The notes beneath the pieces were generated by a model. That model was given only the letters and a program-made list of their open reading frames with translations, made no database searches and was not told the origin of the DNA. Shown piece after piece: positions 56,680 to 64,000 of a stretch of 64,000 nucleotides of DNA. The first letter of the stretch is position 1, and each line of letters starts with the position of its first letter. Made by a program: the position numbers and the translations under genes. This stretch comes from Aliidiomarina shirensis (GTDB lineage Bacteria > Pseudomonadota > Gammaproteobacteria > Enterobacterales > Alteromonadaceae): NCBI RefSeq assembly GCF_003987345.1, contig NZ_PIPP01000001.1:682001-746000 (forward strand), read 5' to 3'.

Positions 56680-59271
56680 ATGACGCGGAAAATCGAGGAA
56701 CAATATCAACCAACGCAGTTGGAACCAGAAATTCAGCAACGTTGGGAAAACGATCAAGTATTTACGGTAACGGAAGATGAAAGCAAAGAGAAATTCTATT
56801 GCTTATCTATGTTTCCGTATCCTAGTGGTAAGTTGCATATGGGCCACGTGCGCAACTATACCCTCAGTGATGTTGTTGCTCGCTATCAGCGTTTGCTTGG
56901 AAAAAACGTGCTTCATCCGATTGGTTGGGATGCCTTTGGTTTACCTGCGGAAAACGCGGCAATTCAAAACAAATCCGCGCCCGCTAAATGGACTTACCAA
57001 AATATCGGCGATATGCGCAATCAACTAAAAGCTTTAGGCTTTGGTTATGATTGGGATCGTGAAATTGCAACTTGTCACCCTGAATATTACCGTTGGGAAC
57101 AGTGGTTCTTTACAAAGCTTTATGAAAAAGGCTTGGTGTATAAGAAAAACTCTACAGTGAACTGGGATCCAGTTGATCAAACGGTTCTTGCTAATGAACA
57201 AGTTATTGATGGCCGTGGCTGGCGTTCTGGTGCATTGGTAGAGCAAAAAGAAATTCCACAATGGTTTGTAAAAATCACAGCTTATGCTGATGAGCTGTTA
57301 AGCGATTTAGACCAGCTTGAAGGTTGGCCTGAGCAAGTAAAAGCTATGCAGCGCAACTGGATTGGCCGCTCTGAAGGTGCCCAAATCACTTTCCACGTTG
57401 AACAGTTTGAGATGGCCCTAAGTGTGTATACCACTCGTCCCGATACGCTGTTTGGTGTTACCTACATGGCGGTAGCCGCGCAACATCCACTCGCGCAAAA
57501 GGCAGCCCAGCAAAATCCTGATGTTGCTGCGTTTGTAGAAAGCTGCAAACAACAGAAAGTTGCCGAAGCTGAGCTAGCCACCATGGAAAAACGCGGTATT
57601 GCTACCGGGTTTACCGCTAAGCATCCATTAACCGGCGAATCGGTTCCAGTTTGGGTAGCCAACTTCGTACTTATGGATTACGGCACCGGTGCGGTAATGG
57701 CCGTTCCGGCTCATGATCAACGGGATTTCGAATTCGCCAGTGCTTATAAGCTCGCTATTAAACCGGTAATTGATAGCGGTACTGAACATGATTACAGCGA
57801 ATCGGCGCTGGTTGAGAAAGGCACTTTAATTAATTCTGGTGATTACAACGGATTAAGTTCCGCTGAAGGTTTTGAAGCCATAGCCAATAAATTGCAAGAA
57901 ATGGGCATTGGTGAGCGCCAAGTGAACTTCCGATTGCGTGATTGGGGTGTTTCTCGTCAACGCTACTGGGGTACGCCAATTCCAATGTTAAATCTCGAGA
58001 ATGGCGATTCTGTAGCGGTTCCAGAAAATGAGCTACCCGTTCGTTTGCCCGAAGATGTGGTAATGGACGGTGTTACCTCGCCAATTAAAGATAACCCTGA
58101 GTGGCGAAAAACAACATACAACGGCATGCCTGCCGAACACGAAACCGATACCTTCGATACCTTCATGGAATCGAGTTGGTATTACGCGCGCTATTGCTCG
58201 CCAAAACACACTGATGGCATGCTCGATCCGGCAAAAGCGAACTACTGGCTGCCGGTTGACCAATATATTGGTGGTATTGAACACGCTATTTTGCATTTAT
58301 TGTATGCGCGTTTCTTCCACAAACTCATGCGCGATACCGGTTTAGTAGAATCTGACGAGCCCTTCAAACGCTTGCTTTGCCAGGGTATGGTGCTTGCGGA
58401 TAGCTACTACCGAGAAGATGAGAACGGTGGCAAATCGTGGTTCTCACCGGTTGATGTGGAAATTAGCCGCAACGATAAAGGCGAAGTTGCCCAAGCTATT
58501 TATACGAAAGATGGCAAGCCCGTTATTCATGCAGGCATCAGTAAAATGTCGAAATCCAAGAACAATGGTATCGATCCACAGATCATGGTGGATAAATACG
58601 GCGCTGATACGGTGCGCTTGTTCATGATGTTTGCGGCACCGCCTGAGCTTACTTTGGAGTGGTCTGATTCTGGTGTTGAAGGGGCGCATCGGTTCCTCAA
58701 ACGCGTTTGGAAGCTGGTGTACGATTTCCAAGAATTTGCGGGTAGTGCAGAAGTTGATGTTGCTGGCCTTACGGGTTCGCAAAAGGCGTTACGCCGAGAA
58801 GTGCACAAAACGATCGCCAAAGTAAGCGACGATATGGGCCGCCGCCAAAACTTTAATACGGCCATTGCCGCGGTTATGGAGCTCAGTAATCACTTGCAAA
58901 AAGCACCGCTTGAGAGCGCCAGTGATAAAGCGCTCATGCAAGAAGCGCTGGATGCTATCACCCTAATGCTTTCACCTATCACACCACATATTTGTGAACG
59001 TATGTGGCAGGCGCTTGGGCACGACAATGATATTAATTTCCAACAATGGCCAAGCGTAGATGCAAATGCATTGGTAGAAGATGAGAAATTAGTGGTCCTG
59101 CAAGTTAATGGTAAAGTGCGTGCGAAACTAACCGTACCCGCCGATATTGATAAAGAAAGTATGGAGAAACTAGCGCTGGAACAACCACAGGTACAAAAAT
59201 ATACTGATGGTTTAACGGTTCGCAAAGTTATTTATGTTCCAGGTAAGTTAGTGAACATCGTGGTTAGTTAA
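56680..59271 (+). CDS. leuS: Leucyl-tRNA synthetase LeuS
   Basis: 863 residues, class I synthetase. The HIGH motif reads HMGH in [16 protein letters not shown]; the KMSKS loop is intact in [13 protein letters not shown]; the CP1 editing domain has [12 protein letters not shown]. Followed by lptE as in most gammaproteobacteria. Confidence 0.98.
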   Translation: MTRKIEEQYQPTQLEPEIQQRWENDQVFTVTEDESKEKFYCLSMFPYPSGKLHMGHVRNYTLSDVVARYQRLLGKNVLHPIGWDAFGLPAENAAIQNKSAPAKWTYQNIGDMRNQLKALGFGYDWDREIATCHPEYYRWEQWFFTKLYEKGLVYKKNSTVNWDPVDQTVLANEQVIDGRGWRSGALVEQKEIPQWFVKITAYADELLSDLDQLEGWPEQVKAMQRNWIGRSEGAQITFHVEQFEMALSVYTTRPDTLFGVTYMAVAAQHPLAQKAAQQNPDVAAFVESCKQQKVAEAELATMEKRGIATGFTAKHPLTGESVPVWVANFVLMDYGTGAVMAVPAHDQRDFEFASAYKLAIKPVIDSGTEHDYSESALVEKGTLINSGDYNGLSSAEGFEAIANKLQEMGIGERQVNFRLRDWGVSRQRYWGTPIPMLNLENGDSVAVPENELPVRLPEDVVMDGVTSPIKDNPEWRKTTYNGMPAEHETDTFDTFMESSWYYARYCSPKHTDGMLDPAKANYWLPVDQYIGGIEHAILHLLYARFFHKLMRDTGLVESDEPFKRLLCQGMVLADSYYREDENGGKSWFSPVDVEISRNDKGEVAQAIYTKDGKPVIHAGISKMSKSKNNGIDPQIMVDKYGADTVRLFMMFAAPPELTLEWSDSGVEGAHRFLKRVWKLVYDFQEFAGSAEVDVAGLTGSQKALRREVHKTIAKVSDDMGRRQNFNTAIAAVMELSNHLQKAPLESASDKALMQEALDAITLMLSPITPHICERMWQALGHDNDINFQQWPSVDANALVEDEKLVVLQVNGKVRAKLTVPADIDKESMEKLALEQPQVQKYTDGLTVRKVIYVPGKLVNIVVS

Positions 59272-59309
59272 TCGATACTAATGGAAAAAGCGGGTTGGAG
59301 AATACTTAA

Positions 59310-59822
59310 ATGATGAGTGCATGGGTAATCAATACCCGCAAGTGGCAACATGGCCTGCTTTTAGTTGCAGCCATGCTGCTCTTAAGTGCCTGCAGTTTTC
59401 AACTCCGGGGTGATTATCAGGTTACTTCGCAGCTTGAAAACTTATCGCTTGAGGCGCCAACTCGCAGTGAGATAGAGAAGCAAGTACAGGAAACCTTTGC
59501 CCAACGTGATATCAACGTGGTTGCCCAAGGAGAAGGGATCACCCATGTTGTTGTGCATGAAGATCGGCTTGATCGACGAATTCTTTCGATGTTGCCATCA
59601 GGCCAAGTGGCCGAGTATGAAATCATTTATGTAATGCCCGTTACAATCACCACCCAAAGCGGGCAAACTTCGAGCCATAACATTCAGATATTGCGCGATT
59701 ACCAAGATGATCCAAACTACGCTCTGGCAAAAACTCGCGAACTGGAAATGTTGGTTGGAGAAATGCGAGCAGAAGCGGCGAATCGCCTATTGCTGTTATT
59801 GAACCAGTTAACAATCGATTAA
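59310..59822 (+). CDS. lptE: LPS-assembly lipoprotein LptE
   Basis: 170 residues with lipobox LSAC. The mature start SFQLRGDYQ is the family hallmark. It plugs the LptD barrel that inserts lipopolysaccharide in the outer membrane. Between leuS and holA, the standard place. Confidence 0.93.
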   Translation: MMSAWVINTRKWQHGLLLVAAMLLLSACSFQLRGDYQVTSQLENLSLEAPTRSEIEKQVQETFAQRDINVVAQGEGITHVVVHEDRLDRRILSMLPSGQVAEYEIIYVMPVTITTQSGQTSSHNIQILRDYQDDPNYALAKTRELEMLVGEMRAEAANRLLLLLNQLTID

Positions 59823-59837
59823 TGGAAAGGATGTATC

Positions 59838-60896
59838 GTGCAACTCTATGCAGATCGCCTAGTAAGTCATTTAAAGCAAACACTCGCGCCGATATACTTA
59901 GTATTCGGCGATGAGCCTTACTTGGTAAGTGAATGCTGTGATTTGATTCGGAAAGCCGCTCGCAAACAAGGTTTTGATGAACGCCAGCGCTTCACTCAGG
60001 ATAAGGAATTCTCTTGGGATAGCCTATTTAACGCTAGCCATACCCTTTCACTTTTCACCAGCAAACAAATCATAGAGCTAGAGCTACCGGAAGCAAAGCC
60101 CGGCCGCGATGGCAGTGCCGCTTTAGCTGATTACGCCAACGCGCAAATGCCCGATCAAATACTTATTCTGTTTGGTGCACATTTGCGCAAGGATCAACAA
60201 AAGAGTAAATGGTTTCAAGCACTGCAAAAAAATGGTGTATTCATTCCCGTTTATTCACCCGATCGCAATAAATTACCAGCTTTTGTACAACAGCGCGCAG
60301 AAAGGCTTGGCCTAACCTTAGAACCCGAAGCAACTCAGCAGCTATGTAATTGGTATGAAGGCAACTTACTTGCCCTCAGCCAAGCTTTGGAAAAACTGAA
60401 GTTACTGTATCCTGAGCAACGGATTAACCTCGCTGCTGTTGAAGGTGCAAATGAAGATTCTAGCCGCTTCGATGTATTTTCTTTGCGCGATACGTTGGTA
60501 CAACAAAAACCAAAAGCCTTTTTACATTGCCTACAACGTTTACTAGAAACCGGCACGGAACCCGTACTTATCCATTGGGTATTACAACGTTTACATTTTA
60601 CGCTAGTTAACTTACGCCAAGCCCTGCGCCAGAAACAGAATTTACAAGCAATTTGGGCAGCGGAAAATATTTGGGCGGCTCAACAAGACCATTATTTGCA
60701 GTTAGCCCGAAAAGATACACCCTACCGTAGTCAAGCAAGAATCCATTTACTAGAACGACTCGAATACGCGTTAAAACGAGATTCCGGTGAATCCCCGCAA
60801 ATTCTGGCTACGCATATTGGGTTACTCTTTATGCCACAGTTAAGTAAGCTTGATTCGCTTGCTGATTTTACCCACCCTGCAGATATCGAGGGCTAA
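59838..60896 (+). CDS. holA: DNA polymerase III delta subunit HolA
   Basis: 352 residues from GTG at 59838, with AAAGGA upstream. LAPIYLVFGDEPYLVSECCDLIR begins the AAA+-like clamp-loader domain (split here); the SLRDTLVQQKP and VLQRLHFTLVNLRQAL segments match HolA. It opens the beta clamp as part of the clamp loader. 3 nt before nadD. Confidence 0.93.
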   Translation: MQLYADRLVSHLKQTLAPIYLVFGDEPYLVSECCDLIRKAARKQGFDERQRFTQDKEFSWDSLFNASHTLSLFTSKQIIELELPEAKPGRDGSAALADYANAQMPDQILILFGAHLRKDQQKSKWFQALQKNGVFIPVYSPDRNKLPAFVQQRAERLGLTLEPEATQQLCNWYEGNLLALSQALEKLKLLYPEQRINLAAVEGANEDSSRFDVFSLRDTLVQQKPKAFLHCLQRLLETGTEPVLIHWVLQRLHFTLVNLRQALRQKQNLQAIWAAENIWAAQQDHYLQLARKDTPYRSQARIHLLERLEYALKRDSGESPQILATHIGLLFMPQLSKLDSLADFTHPADIEG

Positions 60897-60899
60897 AAA

Positions 60900-61541
60900 T
60901 TGACCCGAGCAAAGCGCCAAATTGCAATCGTGGGTGGCACCTTTGACCCGGTACATTGGGGCCATCTAAAGCCAATTCTTGAGGTAGCAAATGCATTTAA
61001 TTTTGAATGTATTCACCTGCTACCCACTTGTGCTCCGCCGCATCGCCAACAACCCGAAGTATTAAATACTCATAGGCTTGGTATGTTAGATGCTGCAACT
61101 GAGCTCGATAGCCGTTTTGTCGTAAATGATTGGGAACTGCGCCAAGGATTGCCTTCACGTACGCTTCCTACTTTAAAGCACTTCCATACAGTTTCAGCTG
61201 ATGCCACGTTATATTTCATTATTGGCATGGATAGTTTATTAAATTTACCGGATTGGCAGCATTGGCAACGGTTATTTGATTTTGCACACTTTATTGTTAT
61301 TCCGCGGCCAGGATATGCGCTGGCAGATGCAAGCGACGATGTGAAAGATTTATTAGCTGCACGACAATGTGATAGTGCGGATATGCAAACCGGCAGCGGC
61401 AAGATCTCTATTGCAGATACACAACCGCTTGATATTTCAGCAACCGAACTGCGCCAACAATTGCGAAATCATAATGAGCGCCCCGAGTTACTTCCGGAAC
61501 CGGTTTGGAATTATATTCGCGAACATAATCTTTACCGCTAG
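60900..61541 (+). CDS. nadD: Nicotinate-nucleotide adenylyltransferase NadD
   Basis: 213 residues from TTG at 60900; GAGGG upstream inside the holA end. IVGGTFDPVHWGHL is the nucleotidyltransferase HxGH motif and ISATELRQQL the C-terminal ISxTxxR. It makes deamido-NAD for NAD synthesis. Confidence 0.94.
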   Translation: MTRAKRQIAIVGGTFDPVHWGHLKPILEVANAFNFECIHLLPTCAPPHRQQPEVLNTHRLGMLDAATELDSRFVVNDWELRQGLPSRTLPTLKHFHTVSADATLYFIIGMDSLLNLPDWQHWQRLFDFAHFIVIPRPGYALADASDDVKDLLAARQCDSADMQTGSGKISIADTQPLDISATELRQQLRNHNERPELLPEPVWNYIREHNLYR

Positions 61542-61612
61542 CGATAGCTGCACCAAGCCCTGCACTCGTGGTACACTCTGCGGTTGACAAATTCTATAGG
61601 AGTAACCGAGCG

Positions 61613-61930
61613 TTGCAAACCGAACAATTACGAGATTTTATTCTCAGCAAAATTGAAGACCTGAAAGGCCGCGATATTCAAGTTCTTGATATCCGTGATA
61701 AAACTGATGTTACCGATTTCTTAGTTATCTGCTCTGGAAACTCGAAAACGCACGTACGCAGTATTGCAAAGCACGTTGCATTAGAAGCCAAACATGTAGG
61801 TGAAGTTGCTCTAGGCATGGAAGGTGAAGATGATGGCGAATGGGTTTTAGTTGATTTCGGCCCCGTTGTTGCGCATGTGATGCAAGATAGTACACGTGAT
61901 TTTTATCAACTCGAAAAACTCTGGGGTTAA
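61613..61930 (+). CDS. rsfS: Ribosomal silencing factor RsfS
   Basis: 105 residues from TTG at 61613 (QTEQLRDFILSKIEDLKGRDI follows the Met, broken here), matching the length and start of E. coli RsfS; AGGAG lies upstream. A GTG at 61568 would give a non-homologous extension. It binds L14 and blocks subunit joining in starvation. The family core VICSGNSKTHVRSIA and HVMQDSTRDFYQLEKLW is complete. Confidence 0.93.
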   Translation: MQTEQLRDFILSKIEDLKGRDIQVLDIRDKTDVTDFLVICSGNSKTHVRSIAKHVALEAKHVGEVALGMEGEDDGEWVLVDFGPVVAHVMQDSTRDFYQLEKLWG

Positions 61931-61939
61931 CCCACACCT

Positions 61940-62410
61940 ATGCGCTTACAATTAATCGCAGTGGGCAGCAAAATGCCAAGTTGGATTGCCACCGGCTATC
62001 AAGAATATGCCAAGCGCATGCCGCCGGAGTTGCCCCTCGATTTAATTGAAATTCAAGCTGGAAAGCGCGGTAAAAAAGCCGATGTTGGCAAACTTACCCA
62101 GCAAGAAGGTGAAAAGATGCTGGCGGCGCTAAAAGGCCCCACGCATGTTGTTACCCTCGAAGTAAACGGAAAGCCTTGGGATACCCATAAACTCTCGCAA
62201 CGCATGCAGCAATGGCAACTTGATGGCCGCGATGTTGCATTCCTAGTGGGAGGGCCAGAAGGTTTATCTGCCGAATGCCAAGCAAGAGCAGATGAGCGTT
62301 GGTCTTTATCACCGTTAACCTTGCCTCATCCGCTGGTTCGTGTTGTTATTGCCGAGGCGCTCTTTCGAGCTTGGAGTTTACTGAGTAATCACCCTTATCA
62401 TCGCGAATAA
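61940..62410 (+). CDS. rlmH: 23S rRNA pseudouridine-1915 N3-methyltransferase RlmH
   Basis: 156 residues, SPOUT fold. [12 protein letters not shown] and the C-terminal [19 protein letters not shown] knot are intact. It acts on the 70S ribosome at helix 69. Follows rsfS by 9 nt, the usual pair. Confidence 0.96.
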   Translation: MRLQLIAVGSKMPSWIATGYQEYAKRMPPELPLDLIEIQAGKRGKKADVGKLTQQEGEKMLAALKGPTHVVTLEVNGKPWDTHKLSQRMQQWQLDGRDVAFLVGGPEGLSAECQARADERWSLSPLTLPHPLVRVVIAEALFRAWSLLSNHPYHRE

Positions 62411-62417
62411 TTAAAAC

Positions 62418-64000
62418 ATGAAAAAACGCGTTCCGATTCGAAATCATCAAGCAGAATCAGCCTTATTTGGGCGCCGAGCTATTGTTAGCTTAACTATTGT
62501 AGGCGTTGTTTTTCTTGGCCTACTGGCCAACCTCTATAAACTCCAAGTTACCAGTTTTCAAGAATTCCAAACCCGCTCAAATAGTAATCGTATTGTTGTT
62601 TTACCCGTGGCACCGAATCGCGGCCTTATTTATGATCGTAATGGTGAGATTTTAGCCGACAATACGCCGGTTTATAGTTTAGAGGTATCACCCGCCGAAG
62701 TTGGTGATATGAGAACGGTTGTCGAGAAACTGGTAGCATTATTAGAGTTACCCGCCGATACCGCTGAAAGTTTTTATTCGCGCTTAAATCAAACCCGTCG
62801 TTTTCCGCAAGTTACGCTATTTGATAATTTAAATGAAAGCCAAGTGGCTCGGTTTGCCAGCGTGCAACACCAATTCCCAGGTATCAATATCGAAGGCAGG
62901 CTGCAGCGTTTTTATCCGCATCGCGATTTGCTTACCCATGCGGTAGGTTATGTAGGCCGTATTAACCAACAAGATGTATTGCAGTTACGCGAACAAGAGT
63001 TATATGCCCAGTATGCGGCCACACGAACCATTGGTAAGCTTGGAATTGAGCGTTACTACGAAAATATTCTGCACGGCGAAGTGGGTTATCAAACGGTAGA
63101 AGTGAACAACCGCGGCCGTGTTGTGCGCACACTTGATTTTAATCCCCCTACCCCTGGCAAAGATATTCATTTAGAACTCGATATTGGCTACCAAAAAGTG
63201 GCGCGCGATCAACTTCGTGGCCGCCGCGGCGCCATTATTGTGCTCGACGCCAACACAGGCGGCATTTTAGCGCTGTATTCGAATCCAGGTTATGACCCGA
63301 ATTTATTTGTTGGTGGTATTTCCAGTACGGAATATAGAGCCCTATTAAATAATACCTCAAACCCGCTCATCAACCGTGCTACGCAAGGCCGATACCCACC
63401 TGCTTCTACTATAAAACCGCATCTAGGCGTTCTCGGTTTGCATCTTGGTGTGATTACCGCTGAATCACGTGTATGGGATCCCGGCTGGTATCAATTAGAA
63501 GGCGTAGAGCGGCGCTTCCGCGATTGGCGAGCGCAAGGGCATGGTTGGGTAGATATCACCAAAGCAATTGCAGAATCGTGTAACACGTACTATTACGATT
63601 TATCTTTTCAATTAGGCATCGATAACATTTCTAGCTTTATGGGCGAAATGGGGTTCGGCAAGCGCACTGGAATCGATATATCCGAGGAGAGCACGGCTCT
63701 CATGCCAGATAGAGGCTGGAAACGGGCACGCTACAACGAACCTTGGTACCATGGTGAAACCTTATCCATCGGCATAGGCCAGAGTTTTTGGACGGTAACC
63801 CCGTTACAATTAGCGACTTCAACAAGCATTATCGCAACCGAAGGCCGCCGCCTTCAGCCTCGATTACTGCGCGGTGTTGGCGAACAAAACGCTATTGAAT
63901 ACACAGATATTATTGAGAACCCTCCCCTCGTATTGAGTGATTCTGCACATTGGCAAACGATCAAAAATGCGATGCAAGCCACCATTACGGATCCACGTGG
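62418..64000 (+). CDS. mrdA: Penicillin-binding protein 2 MrdA (3' end outside window)
   Basis: 527 complete codons are open to the window edge. An N-terminal membrane helix (AIVSLTIVGVVFLGLLANLY), the pedestal domain with APNRGLIYDRNGEILADN, then the transpeptidase with catalytic Ser330 in STIK and Ser387 in SCN; Ser330 is also the E. coli PBP2 number. The KTG motif lies beyond the window. It makes the rod-shape peptidoglycan with RodA, expected next. 7 nt after rlmH. Confidence 0.95.
   Translation, partial: MKKRVPIRNHQAESALFGRRAIVSLTIVGVVFLGLLANLYKLQVTSFQEFQTRSNSNRIVVLPVAPNRGLIYDRNGEILADNTPVYSLEVSPAEVGDMRTVVEKLVALLELPADTAESFYSRLNQTRRFPQVTLFDNLNESQVARFASVQHQFPGINIEGRLQRFYPHRDLLTHAVGYVGRINQQDVLQLREQELYAQYAATRTIGKLGIERYYENILHGEVGYQTVEVNNRGRVVRTLDFNPPTPGKDIHLELDIGYQKVARDQLRGRRGAIIVLDANTGGILALYSNPGYDPNLFVGGISSTEYRALLNNTSNPLINRATQGRYPPASTIKPHLGVLGLHLGVITAESRVWDPGWYQLEGVERRFRDWRAQGHGWVDITKAIAESCNTYYYDLSFQLGIDNISSFMGEMGFGKRTGIDISEESTALMPDRGWKRARYNEPWYHGETLSIGIGQSFWTVTPLQLATSTSIIATEGRRLQPRLLRGVGEQNAIEYTDIIENPPLVLSDSAHWQTIKNAMQATITDPR

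Overview
The window is an unbroken stretch of gammaproteobacterial chromosome. Gene content and order (sixA-smrB-prmB-aroC; smpB divergent from ratA-rnfH; hemA-lolB-ispE-prs-rplY-pth-ychF; ubiF/tRNA/miaB-ybeZ-ybeY-corC-lnt-leuS-lptE-holA-nadD-rsfS-rlmH-mrdA) match the Enterobacterales/Alteromonadales/Vibrionales branch. Intermediate base composition, a Tad pilus locus, an OYE-type reductase, DUF3369 and DUF3034 proteins and a PsrA-like regulator next to fadE suggest a marine Alteromonadales-type organism, possibly Idiomarinaceae. That family-level guess is an inference from flavour and is not proven. I see no phage, insertion sequence, CRISPR array or rRNA.

Layout. 1-9.8 kb: a leftward housekeeping block (ATP-NAD kinase-like protein, epmC, S9 peptidase, MFS carrier, aroC, prmB), then smrB against sixA, rnfH and ratA. 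9.8-10.3 kb: smpB. 10.3-20.7 kb: one leftward, tightly packed operon for a Tad/Flp pilus (flp, TadG-like, TadE-like, an orphan periplasmic protein, rcpC, rcpA, tadA, tadB, tadC, a DUF192 protein, a small TPR lipoprotein and a very large prepilin-like protein). 20.8-25 kb: divergent queE/queC, nagZ and a secreted S41 protease. 25-34 kb, leftward: fadE with a PsrA-like regulator, kdsA, a DUF3369 response regulator, prmC, prfA and hemA. 34-40.7 kb, rightward: lolB, ispE, prs, an OYE reductase, rplY with a structured leader, pth and ychF. 40.8-45.2 kb, leftward: a compact four-gene operon of periplasmic cupredoxin, membrane GGDEF/EAL protein, DUF3034 outer-membrane protein and exported truncated haemoglobin. 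45.4-47.5 kb: fumC and an SDR. 47.7-48.3 kb: five tRNAs (Met, Leu, Gln, Gln, Leu). 48.4-64 kb: ubiF, an EamA transporter, and the conserved miaB-to-mrdA block, with mrdA cut by the window end.

How the parts work together. Much of the window serves translation and its quality control: smpB, smrB, prfA with its methylase prmC, prmB, epmC, pth, ychF, rsfS, rlmH, ybeY, miaB, leuS, rplY and the tRNAs. A second theme is the envelope: kdsA, lolB, lnt, lptE, nagZ, mrdA.

The two regions most worth a second look are these. (1) The Tad operon has no TadV or TadZ. It carries a DUF192 gene and ends in a 558-residue prepilin-like protein with a pentapeptide-type solenoid stalk and a cysteine-rich head, which I read as a candidate pilus-tip adhesin. 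(2) The cupredoxin/EAL/DUF3034/haemoglobin operon looks like an undescribed envelope system coupling copper or haem chemistry to c-di-GMP breakdown.
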